Program-made: the position numbers and the translations under genes | Shown: positions 54,958 to 63,749 of the stretch, one piece after another | Layout of the letters: each line of letters opens with the position of its first letter | Position numbering within the stretch: position 1 is the first letter of the stretch | Notes under the pieces: generated by a model | What the model saw: the letters and a program-made list of their open reading frames with translations, nothing else | Databases searched by the model: none | Told to the model about the DNA's origin: nothing | Assembly (NCBI GenBank): GCA_003696155.1 | Contig: RFFP01000022.1 | Location: 1 to 64,000 of the forward strand | Length of the DNA stretch: 64,000 nucleotides | Origin: Acidobacteriota bacterium | GTDB lineage: Bacteria > Aquificota > Aquificia > Aquificales > Aquificaceae | Direction of reading: 5' to 3'

Positions 54958-56316
54958 ATGGCGAAGACGTTGCTCATACTATCTGACGAGGATCTCGCTC
55001 TTTCCTTTCTCGCAGACGAAAGGGAAGTACAAAAGGTAAGGGTTGAAATAAAGAACTCTCCAACACTAGTAGACAGCATCTTTAAAGGAAGGGTAAAGAG
55101 ATACGTAAAGGGCATGGACGGTGTTTTTGTAGACATAGGTACAGATAAGGACGCCTACCTACCTACCAAGGGTAAGACCTATAAAATTGGCGAAAGTCTT
55201 ATAGTCCAGCTTGTAAGAGAGCCCGAAGAAAACAGAGGTGCAAAGCTAACGGACAAGATAAAGCTGGTTGGCAAGTATCTGATATATCTACCAAAAGGTA
55301 AGGATATAAAATGCTCTTCAAGGTTGGCCTCTGAGGAAAAAGAAAAACTCTCCACCTTACTAAAGGAATCTCTGAAGGATGAGGGTATCATAGTAAGGAG
55401 CATAGCATATAACGCAAGCTATGAAGAGTTAAAAGAAGACCTAGAGAAGCTAAGGGAGCTCTGGAGTAGTATAGAAAAAAGGGCAAAGGCTGTAAGGAAG
55501 CCCAAAATGCTTATGGAGGAGCTCCCAGCCCATATGGGCCTTATAAGAGAGCACTGGTATGAGTTGGAGGAGATTGTTACCAACGACCCAGAGCTTTGGA
55601 GCGGTATATCCTCCTTCCTTGAAGACTTTGACCCCAACTTGCTAAAGAGAAACGTCTATATAAAGGACCCCTACACTTATATGGTGAAGTATAGGATTCC
55701 CGAAGTGCTTAACAGGTTGTTTAGCAAGGTGGTTTGGTTGAAAGGTGGTGGGTATATGGTTATAGATGAGACGGAAGCTTTCACCGTTGTGGATGTAAAC
55801 AGCGGTGACCCGGTGGGGTCCTGTCATGAAGAGAATGCCCTCAGGACAAACCTGGAAGCAGCCCAAGAACTTGCAAGGCAGATTGTGCTAAGGGACATAG
55901 GTGGTATAATACTTGTTGACTTCATAGATATGAAAAAACAGGAGAACAAGAACTTGGTGATAAGCAGGCTCCAGGAGGCTTTGGGGAGGGAAAGTTGCTA
56001 CACTACCATATACGGTTTTACAAAGCTTGGCATACTGGAGATGGTAAGGAAGAAGAGGGGAAGGAGTGTTGTAAGGATACTTTCCGAACCTTGTAAGGCT
56101 TGTGGCGGTAAGGGGTACATAAAAAGCTCATCTCTGTTCAATCTTAAGGTTCAGAGAGAGCTTATGTCCTATCCTCATAAGAAGGTTGAGCTTTGCGTGC
56201 ATCCCCTTAGATATAACTCAGTAAAAAGGATGTTAGAAAAGAAGAATCTAAGGTACGTGGAACTTCAAGAGTCTAAGGAATTGGGCATGGACAGTTACAG
56301 TATAAGCCATGGTTAA
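54958..56316 (+). CDS. rng: Ribonuclease G (RNase E/G family)
   Basis: A 452-residue endoribonuclease of the RNase E/G family without the long C-terminal scaffold of RNase E. An S1 domain (SIFKGRVKRYVKGMDGVFVDIG) opens the protein. The catalytic metal site has VVDVNSGD and ILVDFIDM, with the zinc-link CKACGGKG near residue 380. It matures rRNA and decays mRNA. The ATG at 54958 was chosen because of the conserved MAKTLLI. It overlaps bamD by 8 nt. Confidence 0.95.
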   Translation: MAKTLLILSDEDLALSFLADEREVQKVRVEIKNSPTLVDSIFKGRVKRYVKGMDGVFVDIGTDKDAYLPTKGKTYKIGESLIVQLVREPEENRGAKLTDKIKLVGKYLIYLPKGKDIKCSSRLASEEKEKLSTLLKESLKDEGIIVRSIAYNASYEELKEDLEKLRELWSSIEKRAKAVRKPKMLMEELPAHMGLIREHWYELEEIVTNDPELWSGISSFLEDFDPNLLKRNVYIKDPYTYMVKYRIPEVLNRLFSKVVWLKGGGYMVIDETEAFTVVDVNSGDPVGSCHEENALRTNLEAAQELARQIVLRDIGGIILVDFIDMKKQENKNLVISRLQEALGRESCYTTIYGFTKLGILEMVRKKRGRSVVRILSEPCKACGGKGYIKSSSLFNLKVQRELMSYPHKKVELCVHPLRYNSVKRMLEKKNLRYVELQESKELGMDSYSISHG

Positions 56317-57202
56317 GCTCATAGCCCTGTTGATGCTCATGTTTATAGGCTGTGCTAAGGTAACGGAAGAGAAAAGGGCAGAACTTGCTACTAAACTGTA
56401 TTCGGAGGGTATGTCCGCTTATTCGAGGAGAGATTACAAGGAAGCAATAAGCAAGCTATCGGAAACGTTAAAGTATATAGACAACCTCAGTCCTGAGGAG
56501 ATAAAATCCGCCAAGTACACCTTGGCTGAGAGTTATTATCTTAGAAAAGACTACGTAAACGCCGTAGTTCACTTTGAGGATTATCTCTTTTACTATCCAG
56601 AAAGTCCGGAGACCGAGCGGGTTTACTTTATGCTCGTGGACAGCTACATGAAGATAGCCCCCGACGCCTACAGGGATCAGAGCTATACTTACAGGGCAAT
56701 AGAAAAGGCAAAGGATTTTCTCAGCAGGTATCCCAACAGCCCCTACGCGGAGCGTGTTATAGACCTAATAGGCTCTGCACAGACAAAGATTGCAAGGCAC
56801 GAGTACCTGGTGGGAAGGTTTTACGAAGACTTTGGATACTACTACTCTGCGTCCCTCAGGTACAAGGACCTTTTGATAAACTTTCCAGAACAGGTCTCTG
56901 AAGCGGAGGTATTATACAGATACATAAAATCTCTCCTCCTTGTGAAGGAGCAGGCAAAGAGGCAGGAAACAAAGTACAAAAGATGGATAGAGGATGCAAA
57001 AAAGCAGATAACACAGATAAAGGGGGAAGAGGACAGAAAGGCTGTAGAGAACAGGATTAAGTTCTTCCAGGGAGAGATAGAAAGGTGGCAGAGGCTTTCC
57101 CAAGAGAGCAGGGAGGAGGGGCTTAGGCTAATGGAGAGGTACAGAGAGACCTACGGTGAAAACAGCTTCTACAGAGAACTGAGGAATTATGCAGGACGGT
57201 AA
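56309..57202 (+). CDS. bamD: BamD-like outer-membrane assembly lipoprotein (TPR)
   Basis: A 297-residue lipoprotein. The signal peptide ends in the lipobox IGCAK (Cys11). Repeated TPR-like helices follow (EGMSAYSRRDYKEAISKLSE, YLRKDYVNAVVHFEDYL, EKAKDFLSRYPNSPYAERV) as in BamD/YfiO, which helps insert outer-membrane beta-barrels. The C-terminal 90 residues are strongly charged and coiled-coil-like, longer than E. coli BamD. It overlaps rsfS by 14 nt. Confidence 0.85.
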   Translation: MVKLIALLMLMFIGCAKVTEEKRAELATKLYSEGMSAYSRRDYKEAISKLSETLKYIDNLSPEEIKSAKYTLAESYYLRKDYVNAVVHFEDYLFYYPESPETERVYFMLVDSYMKIAPDAYRDQSYTYRAIEKAKDFLSRYPNSPYAERVIDLIGSAQTKIARHEYLVGRFYEDFGYYYSASLRYKDLLINFPEQVSEAEVLYRYIKSLLLVKEQAKRQETKYKRWIEDAKKQITQIKGEEDRKAVENRIKFFQGEIERWQRLSQESREEGLRLMERYRETYGENSFYRELRNYAGR

Positions 57203-57530
57203 AGAGCTTCTAAAGATGATAAGGGAGCTTCTTGACAGCAAGAAGGCGGAGGACATAGTGGTTTTGGATGTGTCAAAGCATACCAATATAGCGGACTACT
57301 TTATGATAGCTACAGCCAATTCTAAGGTGCATGCGAAGGCACTCATGGACTATCTTTTGGAGGAGCTTGAAAAGAAGGGCATCAGACCAGACCATGTGGA
57401 AGGTGCGGAGGAAGGTGGCTGGATACTGATAGACCTTATTGATATAATAGTGCATATCTTCCTTAAGGAATGGAGGGAACACTATGACCTTGAGTGGCTC
57501 TATTCCGCTGCAAAAAGAGTAGAGGCATGA
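57189..57530 (+). CDS. rsfS: Ribosome silencing factor RsfS
   Basis: A 113-residue RsfS/YbeB protein that binds L14 and blocks subunit joining in poor conditions. The core DIVVLDVSKHTNIADYFMIAT, HVEGAEEGGWILIDL and DIIVHIFLKEWREHYDLEWL are typical. It commonly sits with nadD, which is not here. It overlaps the LapAB-like gene by 4 nt (ATGA). Confidence 0.95.
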   Translation: MQDGKELLKMIRELLDSKKAEDIVVLDVSKHTNIADYFMIATANSKVHAKALMDYLLEELEKKGIRPDHVEGAEEGGWILIDLIDIIVHIFLKEWREHYDLEWLYSAAKRVEA

Positions 57531-58630
57531 GTGGTTTTAAGCTCATATTTGGCCTTTTGATACTCGCCCTCTTTCTCCTCTTTATAGCACAAAATGCAGG
57601 CTATGTGGACATTAACCTTTTCCACATGGCCTTCAGAGTGCCAATCTTTGTTATCCTGCTTGTCTCCTTTGGTATAGGTTTCCTTATGCCATCCCTCTAT
57701 TTTAGTTTTAGGGAAATGTCTCTAAGGAGCAGGCTTAGCAGGATGGAAAACGTCTTAAAAGAGTTTGCAAGAGGCTATTACGGTAAGGTTGAAAAGCTCC
57801 TGCCACACGGGAGCCCATGGAATGTGTTACTCGTCTTATCTTTGGCAAAGCAGGGAAAGACGGATAGCCTCAAGGGTATTAGTGCAGGTCCTCTCTCTCT
57901 TGCCGGTGAATACCTTATGAGGGGAGAATTTCTCCAGGAGGCTAAGGAGAAGTTTCAAGGGGCTCTGTCTACGGATAGCTTGGACCTTAACGCCCTGAAG
58001 GGTATGAGGGATATAAGCTTTATTGAAGGTGATGTGGATAAAGCTCTTGAATACCAGAGTAAGGTGCTGGATAGCTCAGAAAGATGGGATAGAGAAGCTC
58101 AAAAGGCTATAAGGGCCGAGCTTTTGGGCTATAAATACCTAACGACGGGTGAGGGTGCCTATGTTGAAGAAGCCTTTGACCTGCACAAAAGCCCCTTTGT
58201 ATACTACACATACATACTCTATCTTCTCTCTCAAGATAGGATAAAGGATGCTAAAAAGCATATGGAAAAGGTGTTTTCCCTTGGCTATCAGGAGGATGTG
58301 GTTTGGATGCTCATGGAAAGGGAGGAGGCTTTGGCAAAAGTCTACGACCTTCTTGAAGCCAAGAGAGAGCTTATAAAAGCTGATACACTGGCCATGGTTT
58401 ACATGAAGTTAAACCTCCTTAGTAAAGCCAAGGGCTTGGAGGATACGGTAAGCACTCCCATAAGAGCTCTCCTGCTTAGCTCCCAGTCTCACAGAGAACA
58501 AGACAAACTCTGTCTAATGGGTATAGTTGAACTCCTAAAACCCTTCTCCTGTTCTTGTGGCAAGCCTTATAATAAATACCAGCCCATGTGCGATAGCTGT
58601 TTTAAATGGGGGAGTATAAGGAGGGATTAG
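57527..58630 (+). CDS. LapA-LapB-like fusion protein (TPR and rubredoxin-type zinc ribbon)
   Basis: A 367-residue protein. Two membrane helices (about 5-22 and 39-60) with AQNAGYVDINLF between them form a LapA-type domain. TPR-like helices (about 80-335) follow. The C terminus has FSCSCGKPY and MCDSCFKWGSI, four cysteines (342, 344, 355, 358) that match the C-terminal rubredoxin-like metal site of LapB/YciM. In E. coli LapA and LapB are separate neighbours; LapB regulates LpxC turnover with FtsH. Here the two appear as one chain. The first pair is CxC rather than CxxC. Confidence 0.82.
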   Translation: MSGFKLIFGLLILALFLLFIAQNAGYVDINLFHMAFRVPIFVILLVSFGIGFLMPSLYFSFREMSLRSRLSRMENVLKEFARGYYGKVEKLLPHGSPWNVLLVLSLAKQGKTDSLKGISAGPLSLAGEYLMRGEFLQEAKEKFQGALSTDSLDLNALKGMRDISFIEGDVDKALEYQSKVLDSSERWDREAQKAIRAELLGYKYLTTGEGAYVEEAFDLHKSPFVYYTYILYLLSQDRIKDAKKHMEKVFSLGYQEDVVWMLMEREEALAKVYDLLEAKRELIKADTLAMVYMKLNLLSKAKGLEDTVSTPIRALLLSSQSHREQDKLCLMGIVELLKPFSCSCGKPYNKYQPMCDSCFKWGSIRRD

Positions 58631-59203
58631 ATGCTGGTTGACTTGGACAGAAAGCTCATAAGACTTAAGGTCGTATACTATGGACCTGCTCACTCTGGTA
58701 AGACCACAAACCTTGAAAAGATATCCCAGTTGGAAGGACTGAGCCTGACAAAGATAGACACAAAGGGTGAAAAAACCCTGGTCTTTGATTTTGCTACAAG
58801 GAAGCTTAGGGTGGGGGATATGACCATCTCCATGGCTTTGTACACCGTGCCAGGACAGGACATATACAAAGACATAAGATTAACCGTCATAAGGGGTGTG
58901 GACGGCATAGTTTTTGTTGTCGATGCTCAGAGAGAAAGGCTTGAGGAGAACAAGGAGTTTTTGAAGGTCCTTAAGAAGGACCTAGAGAAGATTGGTAAAG
59001 AACTTGGAAAAGTGCCCATAGTTTTGCAATACAACAAGATGGACCTACCAAACGCGATAGCCTATGGGGATTTGGAAAGAGAGATAAACATGGATAGATA
59101 TCCATCCCTTCCTGCAATTGCCTTAAGTGGAGTAGGTGTGTTAGAAACCCTTGGAAAGCTGGAGGAGCTTCTTCTTTCAAAGATAGAAGGTGTGATTGGA
59201 TGA
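58631..59203 (+). CDS. MglA-type small GTPase
   Basis: A 190-residue Ras-like GTPase of the MglA/Gem1-like bacterial group. The P-loop is GPAHSGKT (residues 18-25). The switch II stretch has TVPGQDIY in place of DxxG, as in MglA. The NKxD motif is in QYNKMDLP, and the C-terminal ALSGVGV fits the SAK position. MglA sets cell polarity and motility in Myxococcus, with the GAP MglB. No MglB/roadblock gene is here; the next gene encodes PATAN-like repeats. It starts directly behind the LapAB-like stop. Confidence 0.92.
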   Translation: MLVDLDRKLIRLKVVYYGPAHSGKTTNLEKISQLEGLSLTKIDTKGEKTLVFDFATRKLRVGDMTISMALYTVPGQDIYKDIRLTVIRGVDGIVFVVDAQRERLEENKEFLKVLKKDLEKIGKELGKVPIVLQYNKMDLPNAIAYGDLEREINMDRYPSLPAIALSGVGVLETLGKLEELLLSKIEGVIG

Positions 59204-60606
59204 TTTCTGGATACATAAGTTCAAGGCAGGAGCTGGTAGACCTTCTCAACGGTTATCTTTCTACAAGGGCTGGTACGCTGGACATTTTCTTTGGTTCTAA
59301 TATTGTATCCCTCTGCGTGGATAGGGGCTTTGTAAAGGGTTTTAGAGTGACTGAAGATGAGCATGTTTACGAAGGTTATAAGAACAAAAGATCCCTTCTC
59401 CTCTATAAGCTTACGGAGTTTTTTGAAAGGCCGGAAGCCTTTTTCACCTTTAGGGAGGAAAAAGTAGAGTGCATAGAATTGGAAGAACCTATACATGCAG
59501 AGGAAATTGTGCTTCAGCTCCAGCTTGCAAATCAGGAGCTTAGGTCTCTTATGGAAAAGGTCATAACACCCATGGCCGTAGTAAGGGTGCTAAAAAAGTT
59601 TGACGACTTTGATTTGTACAGCGATAGAGAAATATATCAGATACTGGTGAATTCGCCAAGAAGCCTAGTTGAAGAGATAAGAAGACTAAAGTCTCTTTTT
59701 TCAGAGGGTTATATAGATATAAGTCAGTTCAACCCTGTTAAAGGAATATCAGAAGACGCAGGTGTGGAGTACCTTTTTAAAAGGGTAGAGTTGGACAAGG
59801 TGAGCATGCCCACTATCTTTGAAAGCCTCCAATTGAGCGGTTTTAGTGGTTTAGTTCAGATTGTTAGCAGCGATGCCCAATTTGAGATTTACTTTAAAAA
59901 AGGTAAGCTTATAGCAGTTTATCCTTATAGTATAGAGATTTTTGATCTTCTCCTCAGTCCTCCTGGAGGTTCTTACTTAAACGTAGTGGATATTAAAACA
60001 AAAATCATAGATTTAATACTTCTCAAACACTCTGAAAACAAGGTTGTGTCTGGACTCCCTGGTTCCTTTGTGGAGATGGGTAAAGTACTTATGGGGATGA
60101 ACAGAGAAAGAAGGACAGGAATGGTAACGGTTTACCTTGAAGGTACAAAGTACTACCTAATGTACAAGGATGGAATACTGATGAGCGTGGTGGAGGATGG
60201 ATGGGATGGGCTGAAGGGTCATAGAACCCTTGTCTTTAGCAGTGTTGGTTGGTTAGACATAGCCTTCTATGAGCCTATGGAGAACGTAAGGATAGTATGC
60301 TATCTCTTCCTGATAAACATCCTATATGGAATACTCCTCAAGCATGCTGGGCATATAAACCAAAGTGTACTATCCTATCTATCTTCCTCCGACATCTTCA
60401 AACACGAGGAAGGTGTCATAACATACAGAAGGATGCCAAAAGACTACGATGGGGTCTTTGCCTTCTTACACTTCCTTTTAGACATGAGCTATAGCATGTT
60501 GGGTAAGGAGAAGTTGGGGGAGGAGCTCCAGATAGCCTTGCAGCCCTACAGGGATATTTTACGTATCATGAAGATTGAGGACTATCTTAGACTTCCTGAA
60601 GCATGA
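59200..60606 (+). CDS. PATAN/DUF4388-type protein with three repeats, partner of MglA-like GTPase
   Basis: A 468-residue protein without a signal peptide. Three copies of a short beta-hairpin core are visible at about residues 22-48 (TRAGTLDIFFGSN), 214-241 (GFSGLVQIVSSDAQFEIYFKKG) and 304-331 (RRTGMVTVYLEGTKYYLMYKDG). This is the core of PATAN (DUF4388) domains, known from cyanobacterial PatA and other signalling proteins. It overlaps both the GTPase and the response-regulator genes by 4 nt, which suggests it works with them. Its biochemical role is unknown. Confidence 0.78.
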   Translation: MISGYISSRQELVDLLNGYLSTRAGTLDIFFGSNIVSLCVDRGFVKGFRVTEDEHVYEGYKNKRSLLLYKLTEFFERPEAFFTFREEKVECIELEEPIHAEEIVLQLQLANQELRSLMEKVITPMAVVRVLKKFDDFDLYSDREIYQILVNSPRSLVEEIRRLKSLFSEGYIDISQFNPVKGISEDAGVEYLFKRVELDKVSMPTIFESLQLSGFSGLVQIVSSDAQFEIYFKKGKLIAVYPYSIEIFDLLLSPPGGSYLNVVDIKTKIIDLILLKHSENKVVSGLPGSFVEMGKVLMGMNRERRTGMVTVYLEGTKYYLMYKDGILMSVVEDGWDGLKGHRTLVFSSVGWLDIAFYEPMENVRIVCYLFLINILYGILLKHAGHINQSVLSYLSSSDIFKHEEGVITYRRMPKDYDGVFAFLHFLLDMSYSMLGKEKLGEELQIALQPYRDILRIMKIEDYLRLPEA

Positions 60607-61283
60607 GGTTTTTACTGGTGGAGGATGACCCTTACATAGGGCAGATGATTAAGGATGCCCTTTCTCACGAAGGGTATCAAGTTTATTGGGTTAGGGATGG
60701 TTATGAAGCTGTCAAGCGTATCCTCGAAGAGGACTTTGACATGGTGTTGCTGGATATAATGCTCCCTAAAATGGATGGCATAAAGGTATGTAAGAGGATA
60801 AGGGAAACAAAGGATATACCGGTGATAATGTTGACTGCAAAGACTCAGGTGGAGGACAGGGTGGAAGGACTTTCTGCAGGTGCAGATGACTACATTACAA
60901 AACCTTTCTCCTTTAAGGAGCTCCTTGCCAGGATAAGGGCTGTGCTAAGGAGGTACAAAAGGGAGGAGCACGACACTTTAAAGGTTGGGGAGCTGGAGCT
61001 CAGGCTGAGCTCTTTTGAGGTCATATACAGAGGTAAAAAAATCCCCACAACGCAGAAGGAGTTTAGACTTTTAAAGTTATTGGCAGAAAGGGCAAATAGG
61101 GCCGTGAGCAGAGAGGAGATATACTCTAAGGTTTGGGGCTACTCTCATCAAGAGGGGTCTAACGTAGTAGATGTGTACATAAAGAACCTCAGAAACAAAC
61201 TGGGTGACCAGGACCACCGCCTTATCAGGACTGTAAGAGCCTTTGGTTATATGCTCAGCTCTGAGGATGTCGGTCAGAGTTAA
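60603..61283 (+). CDS. OmpR/PhoB-type response regulator
   Basis: A 226-residue response regulator. A receiver domain has acidic DDP at residues 8-10, the phospho-acceptor Asp51 in LLDIMLPKMDG, Thr in MLTAKT and Lys in YITKPF. A winged-helix DNA-binding domain occupies about 125-220, with TQKEFRLLKLLAERAN and VVDVYIKNLRNKLG. It overlaps the histidine-kinase gene by 17 nt. Its target genes are not evident. Confidence 0.95.
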   Translation: MRFLLVEDDPYIGQMIKDALSHEGYQVYWVRDGYEAVKRILEEDFDMVLLDIMLPKMDGIKVCKRIRETKDIPVIMLTAKTQVEDRVEGLSAGADDYITKPFSFKELLARIRAVLRRYKREEHDTLKVGELELRLSSFEVIYRGKKIPTTQKEFRLLKLLAERANRAVSREEIYSKVWGYSHQEGSNVVDVYIKNLRNKLGDQDHRLIRTVRAFGYMLSSEDVGQS

Positions 61284-62571
61284 GGTTCTTTCCCTTTTTC
61301 TTGGTCTCTACATAGGTGGTATATTCCTGATTACCCTGTTTAGCCTACTGTCCATAAGGAGCTTGCTTCATGATTACCTACTGGACTATATGGATTATCA
61401 GGTGAGACCTCTGCTTGAGTTTTACCGCTCCTATTACAAAAACCCCGATTACTATGCCCCCTTACTAACGGAAGATGTGGTCTCTGGGGATATTGCCAGC
61501 TTCCTCTTGGACAATAAGGGTAGGGTTTTAAAGAGGGAGAGTTTTTTAGAGGGCGAATTTCCAAACTTGGAGGAGGATGAGCTCAAAAGGGTTCTGGGGA
61601 CAAAAAGGGGCGTACTCAAGGATTACGCTTATATAGTTAAGAGTGTAGGGGATTATAAACTTTTGCTGGTAGGCAAGCTCGACAGGATAAAGGAGGTGGA
61701 AAGGCGCATAGTTTTATTTACCGTTGGTCTTGTGCTCTTTATCCTCTTGCTGTCCTCTTTGCTGGCAACAGCCTACATAAAGAGGCTTTTAAGCCCTCTT
61801 AACTACCTTACTGAGGTCTCAAGAAGAATATCAAAGGGTGAAATATCCCTTGAAGTAAAGAGGAGTGAGAGAAAGGACGAGTTTGGACTTCTGGAGGAAG
61901 CCTATGCCAACATGGTAGAGAGGCTAAAGGGTATAATCTTATGGCAGAAAGAGTTTATTAGAAACATAACCCACGCACTTAAAACACCACTTACCTACAT
62001 AAAGGGACAGGTGGAACTCATGCAAGCAGGTATTTATGAAGATAGAAGCCTTGAAGAGATTTACAAGAACATAAACATGCAAGTTTCCAAGATGGAAAAG
62101 CTTATAACCCAGCTTTCAACTCTTATGAGGCTTGAGTCCCAGATGCCCCTAAAGGTGGAAAGGATAGCGCTAAACCAGATTCTTGCCGAGCTAGAAGAGG
62201 AGTACGAGTTTATAAAGAAGGAGAGGAGGTTTACCGTAGAGTACACGGAGGAAAATGTGGAGCTACTTGTGGACAAGGAATATCTAAAGACCGCCCTGAG
62301 GAACCTCATAGAAAACGCCTACAAGTACACGGATATGGGTGGAAAGATAAGGCTTTACTACGAATCTGGGTGCATAGTGGTAGAAGATGAAGGGATAGGC
62401 ATGGAGCATCCAGAGAGGGCTGGGGAGATGTTCTACAGGGAAGACCATGGTAAAGACGGCCTAGGTTTAGGCCTTTCCATAGTTAAGGCCATTGCAAGTA
62501 AGATGAACATGGATATGAGGGTCCATAGCAAGAGGGGTCTTGGCACCAAAGTGAGTTTATGTATAATTTAA
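61267..62571 (+). CDS. Sensor histidine kinase
   Basis: A 434-residue membrane kinase. A first membrane helix (about 8-30) and a second (about 150-175) bracket a periplasmic domain of about 120 residues. A HAMP region (about 175-228) follows. The phospho-acceptor His236 is in ITHALKTPLTYIKG. The ATPase has NLIENAYKYT (N box), VEDEGIGM (G1) and DGLGLGLSIVKA (G2). It pairs with the response regulator before it. The ATG at 61267 begins within the end of that gene. The sensed signal is unknown. Confidence 0.94.
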   Translation: MSVRVKVLSLFLGLYIGGIFLITLFSLLSIRSLLHDYLLDYMDYQVRPLLEFYRSYYKNPDYYAPLLTEDVVSGDIASFLLDNKGRVLKRESFLEGEFPNLEEDELKRVLGTKRGVLKDYAYIVKSVGDYKLLLVGKLDRIKEVERRIVLFTVGLVLFILLLSSLLATAYIKRLLSPLNYLTEVSRRISKGEISLEVKRSERKDEFGLLEEAYANMVERLKGIILWQKEFIRNITHALKTPLTYIKGQVELMQAGIYEDRSLEEIYKNINMQVSKMEKLITQLSTLMRLESQMPLKVERIALNQILAELEEEYEFIKKERRFTVEYTEENVELLVDKEYLKTALRNLIENAYKYTDMGGKIRLYYESGCIVVEDEGIGMEHPERAGEMFYREDHGKDGLGLGLSIVKAIASKMNMDMRVHSKRGLGTKVSLCII

Positions 62572-62574
62572 TTT

Positions 62575-63168
62575 ATGAGGAAATTAACCACTATTCTAAC
62601 CTTTTTATGGGCATCCCTTTTGCTTCTGGCATGTAGTAGGGAGCATAAGTTCTACGGCCATCTGTATGACCAGCCAGCTTACAACTTCGAGCTAACGGAC
62701 CACAACGGAAAGAGGGTAAAGCTCTCCGACTATACAGGTCAAAAGAAGCTAGTCTTTATATTCTTTGGTTACACCCACTGTCCCGATGTCTGCCCTGCAG
62801 CTTTGAGCACCTTAGCACAGGTTATGAAGGAATTAAAGCAAGAGGAGGCCAGCAGAGTTCAGGTGCTTTTCATAAGTGTAGACCCTGAGAGGGATACGGA
62901 GGAGCTCCTAAAGGGTTATGTGCCCTATTTTAATCCTACCTTTGTGGGACTTAGGGGTTCCGAAGAGGAGATAAAAAAGGTTGCAAAAGAGTACAAGGCG
63001 TACTATAAAAAGGTTGAAGGTCAATCTGCCGGTGGCTACCTTGTAGATCACACTGCAACCATATACCTGATAACACCCGACATGAAGATTAAGGTCCTTT
63101 ACACACCCTCAAAACAGGAACCTGACAAAATGGTGGAGGATGTGAGATACCTGCTGAAAAGCTTATAA
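62575..63168 (+). CDS. SCO1/SenC-family copper chaperone
   Basis: A 197-residue lipoprotein (lipobox LLAC, Cys20). The thioredoxin-like Sco domain has the copper ligands Cys69 and Cys73 in THCPDVCP and His near 158 in VDHTATIYLI. Sco proteins help build the CuA centre of cytochrome c oxidase. The gene starts 3 nt after the kinase, so it is probably expressed with the two-component pair. It precedes rsmG by 29 nt. Confidence 0.92.
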   Translation: MRKLTTILTFLWASLLLLACSREHKFYGHLYDQPAYNFELTDHNGKRVKLSDYTGQKKLVFIFFGYTHCPDVCPAALSTLAQVMKELKQEEASRVQVLFISVDPERDTEELLKGYVPYFNPTFVGLRGSEEEIKKVAKEYKAYYKKVEGQSAGGYLVDHTATIYLITPDMKIKVLYTPSKQEPDKMVEDVRYLLKSL

Positions 63169-63197
63169 GAGAGATATTCCTAAGAAACGGCTTTCCA

Positions 63198-63749
63198 ATG
63201 TCTGAGGAACAGATAAGGAGCTTTAGCGTATATCTGACAGAGCTCCAACGTTGGAATAGGGTACACAACATAACAGCCATAGAGGAAGATAGGGATATAG
63301 TCATTAGACATTTTTTAGACTCTCTAACACCCACCCTTTGTTTAAGGGAGAAGGGCGTTAATGTAGAAGGACTTTCCTTCTGCGATGTGGGTTCAGGAGC
63401 TGGCTTTCCTGGCGTGCCCTTGAAGATATACTACGGCAACAGTATAAAACTAACCCTTGTGGAGTCCCAATCCAAAAAATGCTCTTTTCTTGAGTTCATC
63501 AAGGTAAAGCTTGGGCTGGATTACAGGGTTTTATGTACGAGGGCTGAGAGCCTAAAGGAGACCTTCGATGTGGTCCTATGCCGAGCCCTTGGACCTCTGA
63601 AGGAGATAATCCCCATCCTTGATAGACTTTCAAGAAGGTATGTCCTTGTCATGAAGGGTAAGGAGGCTCCCGAAGGATACGATTACTGCAAGGTGGACCT
63701 TCCCGATATAAAGGACAGCTATATCCTCTTCCTTGCAAAGAGCACGTAG
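63198..63749 (+). CDS. rsmG: 16S rRNA (guanine-N7)-methyltransferase RsmG
   Basis: A 183-residue RsmG/GidB that makes m7G527 in 16S rRNA. The SAM motif is DVGSGAGFPGVPLKI, with LVESQSKKCSFLEFI and ALGPLKEIIP following, and the N-terminal LQRWNRVHNITAI and RHFLDSLTP. The 3' end overlaps the convergent trmI by 31 nt. Confidence 0.94.
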   Translation: MSEEQIRSFSVYLTELQRWNRVHNITAIEEDRDIVIRHFLDSLTPTLCLREKGVNVEGLSFCDVGSGAGFPGVPLKIYYGNSIKLTLVESQSKKCSFLEFIKVKLGLDYRVLCTRAESLKETFDVVLCRALGPLKEIIPILDRLSRRYVLVMKGKEAPEGYDYCKVDLPDIKDSYILFLAKST

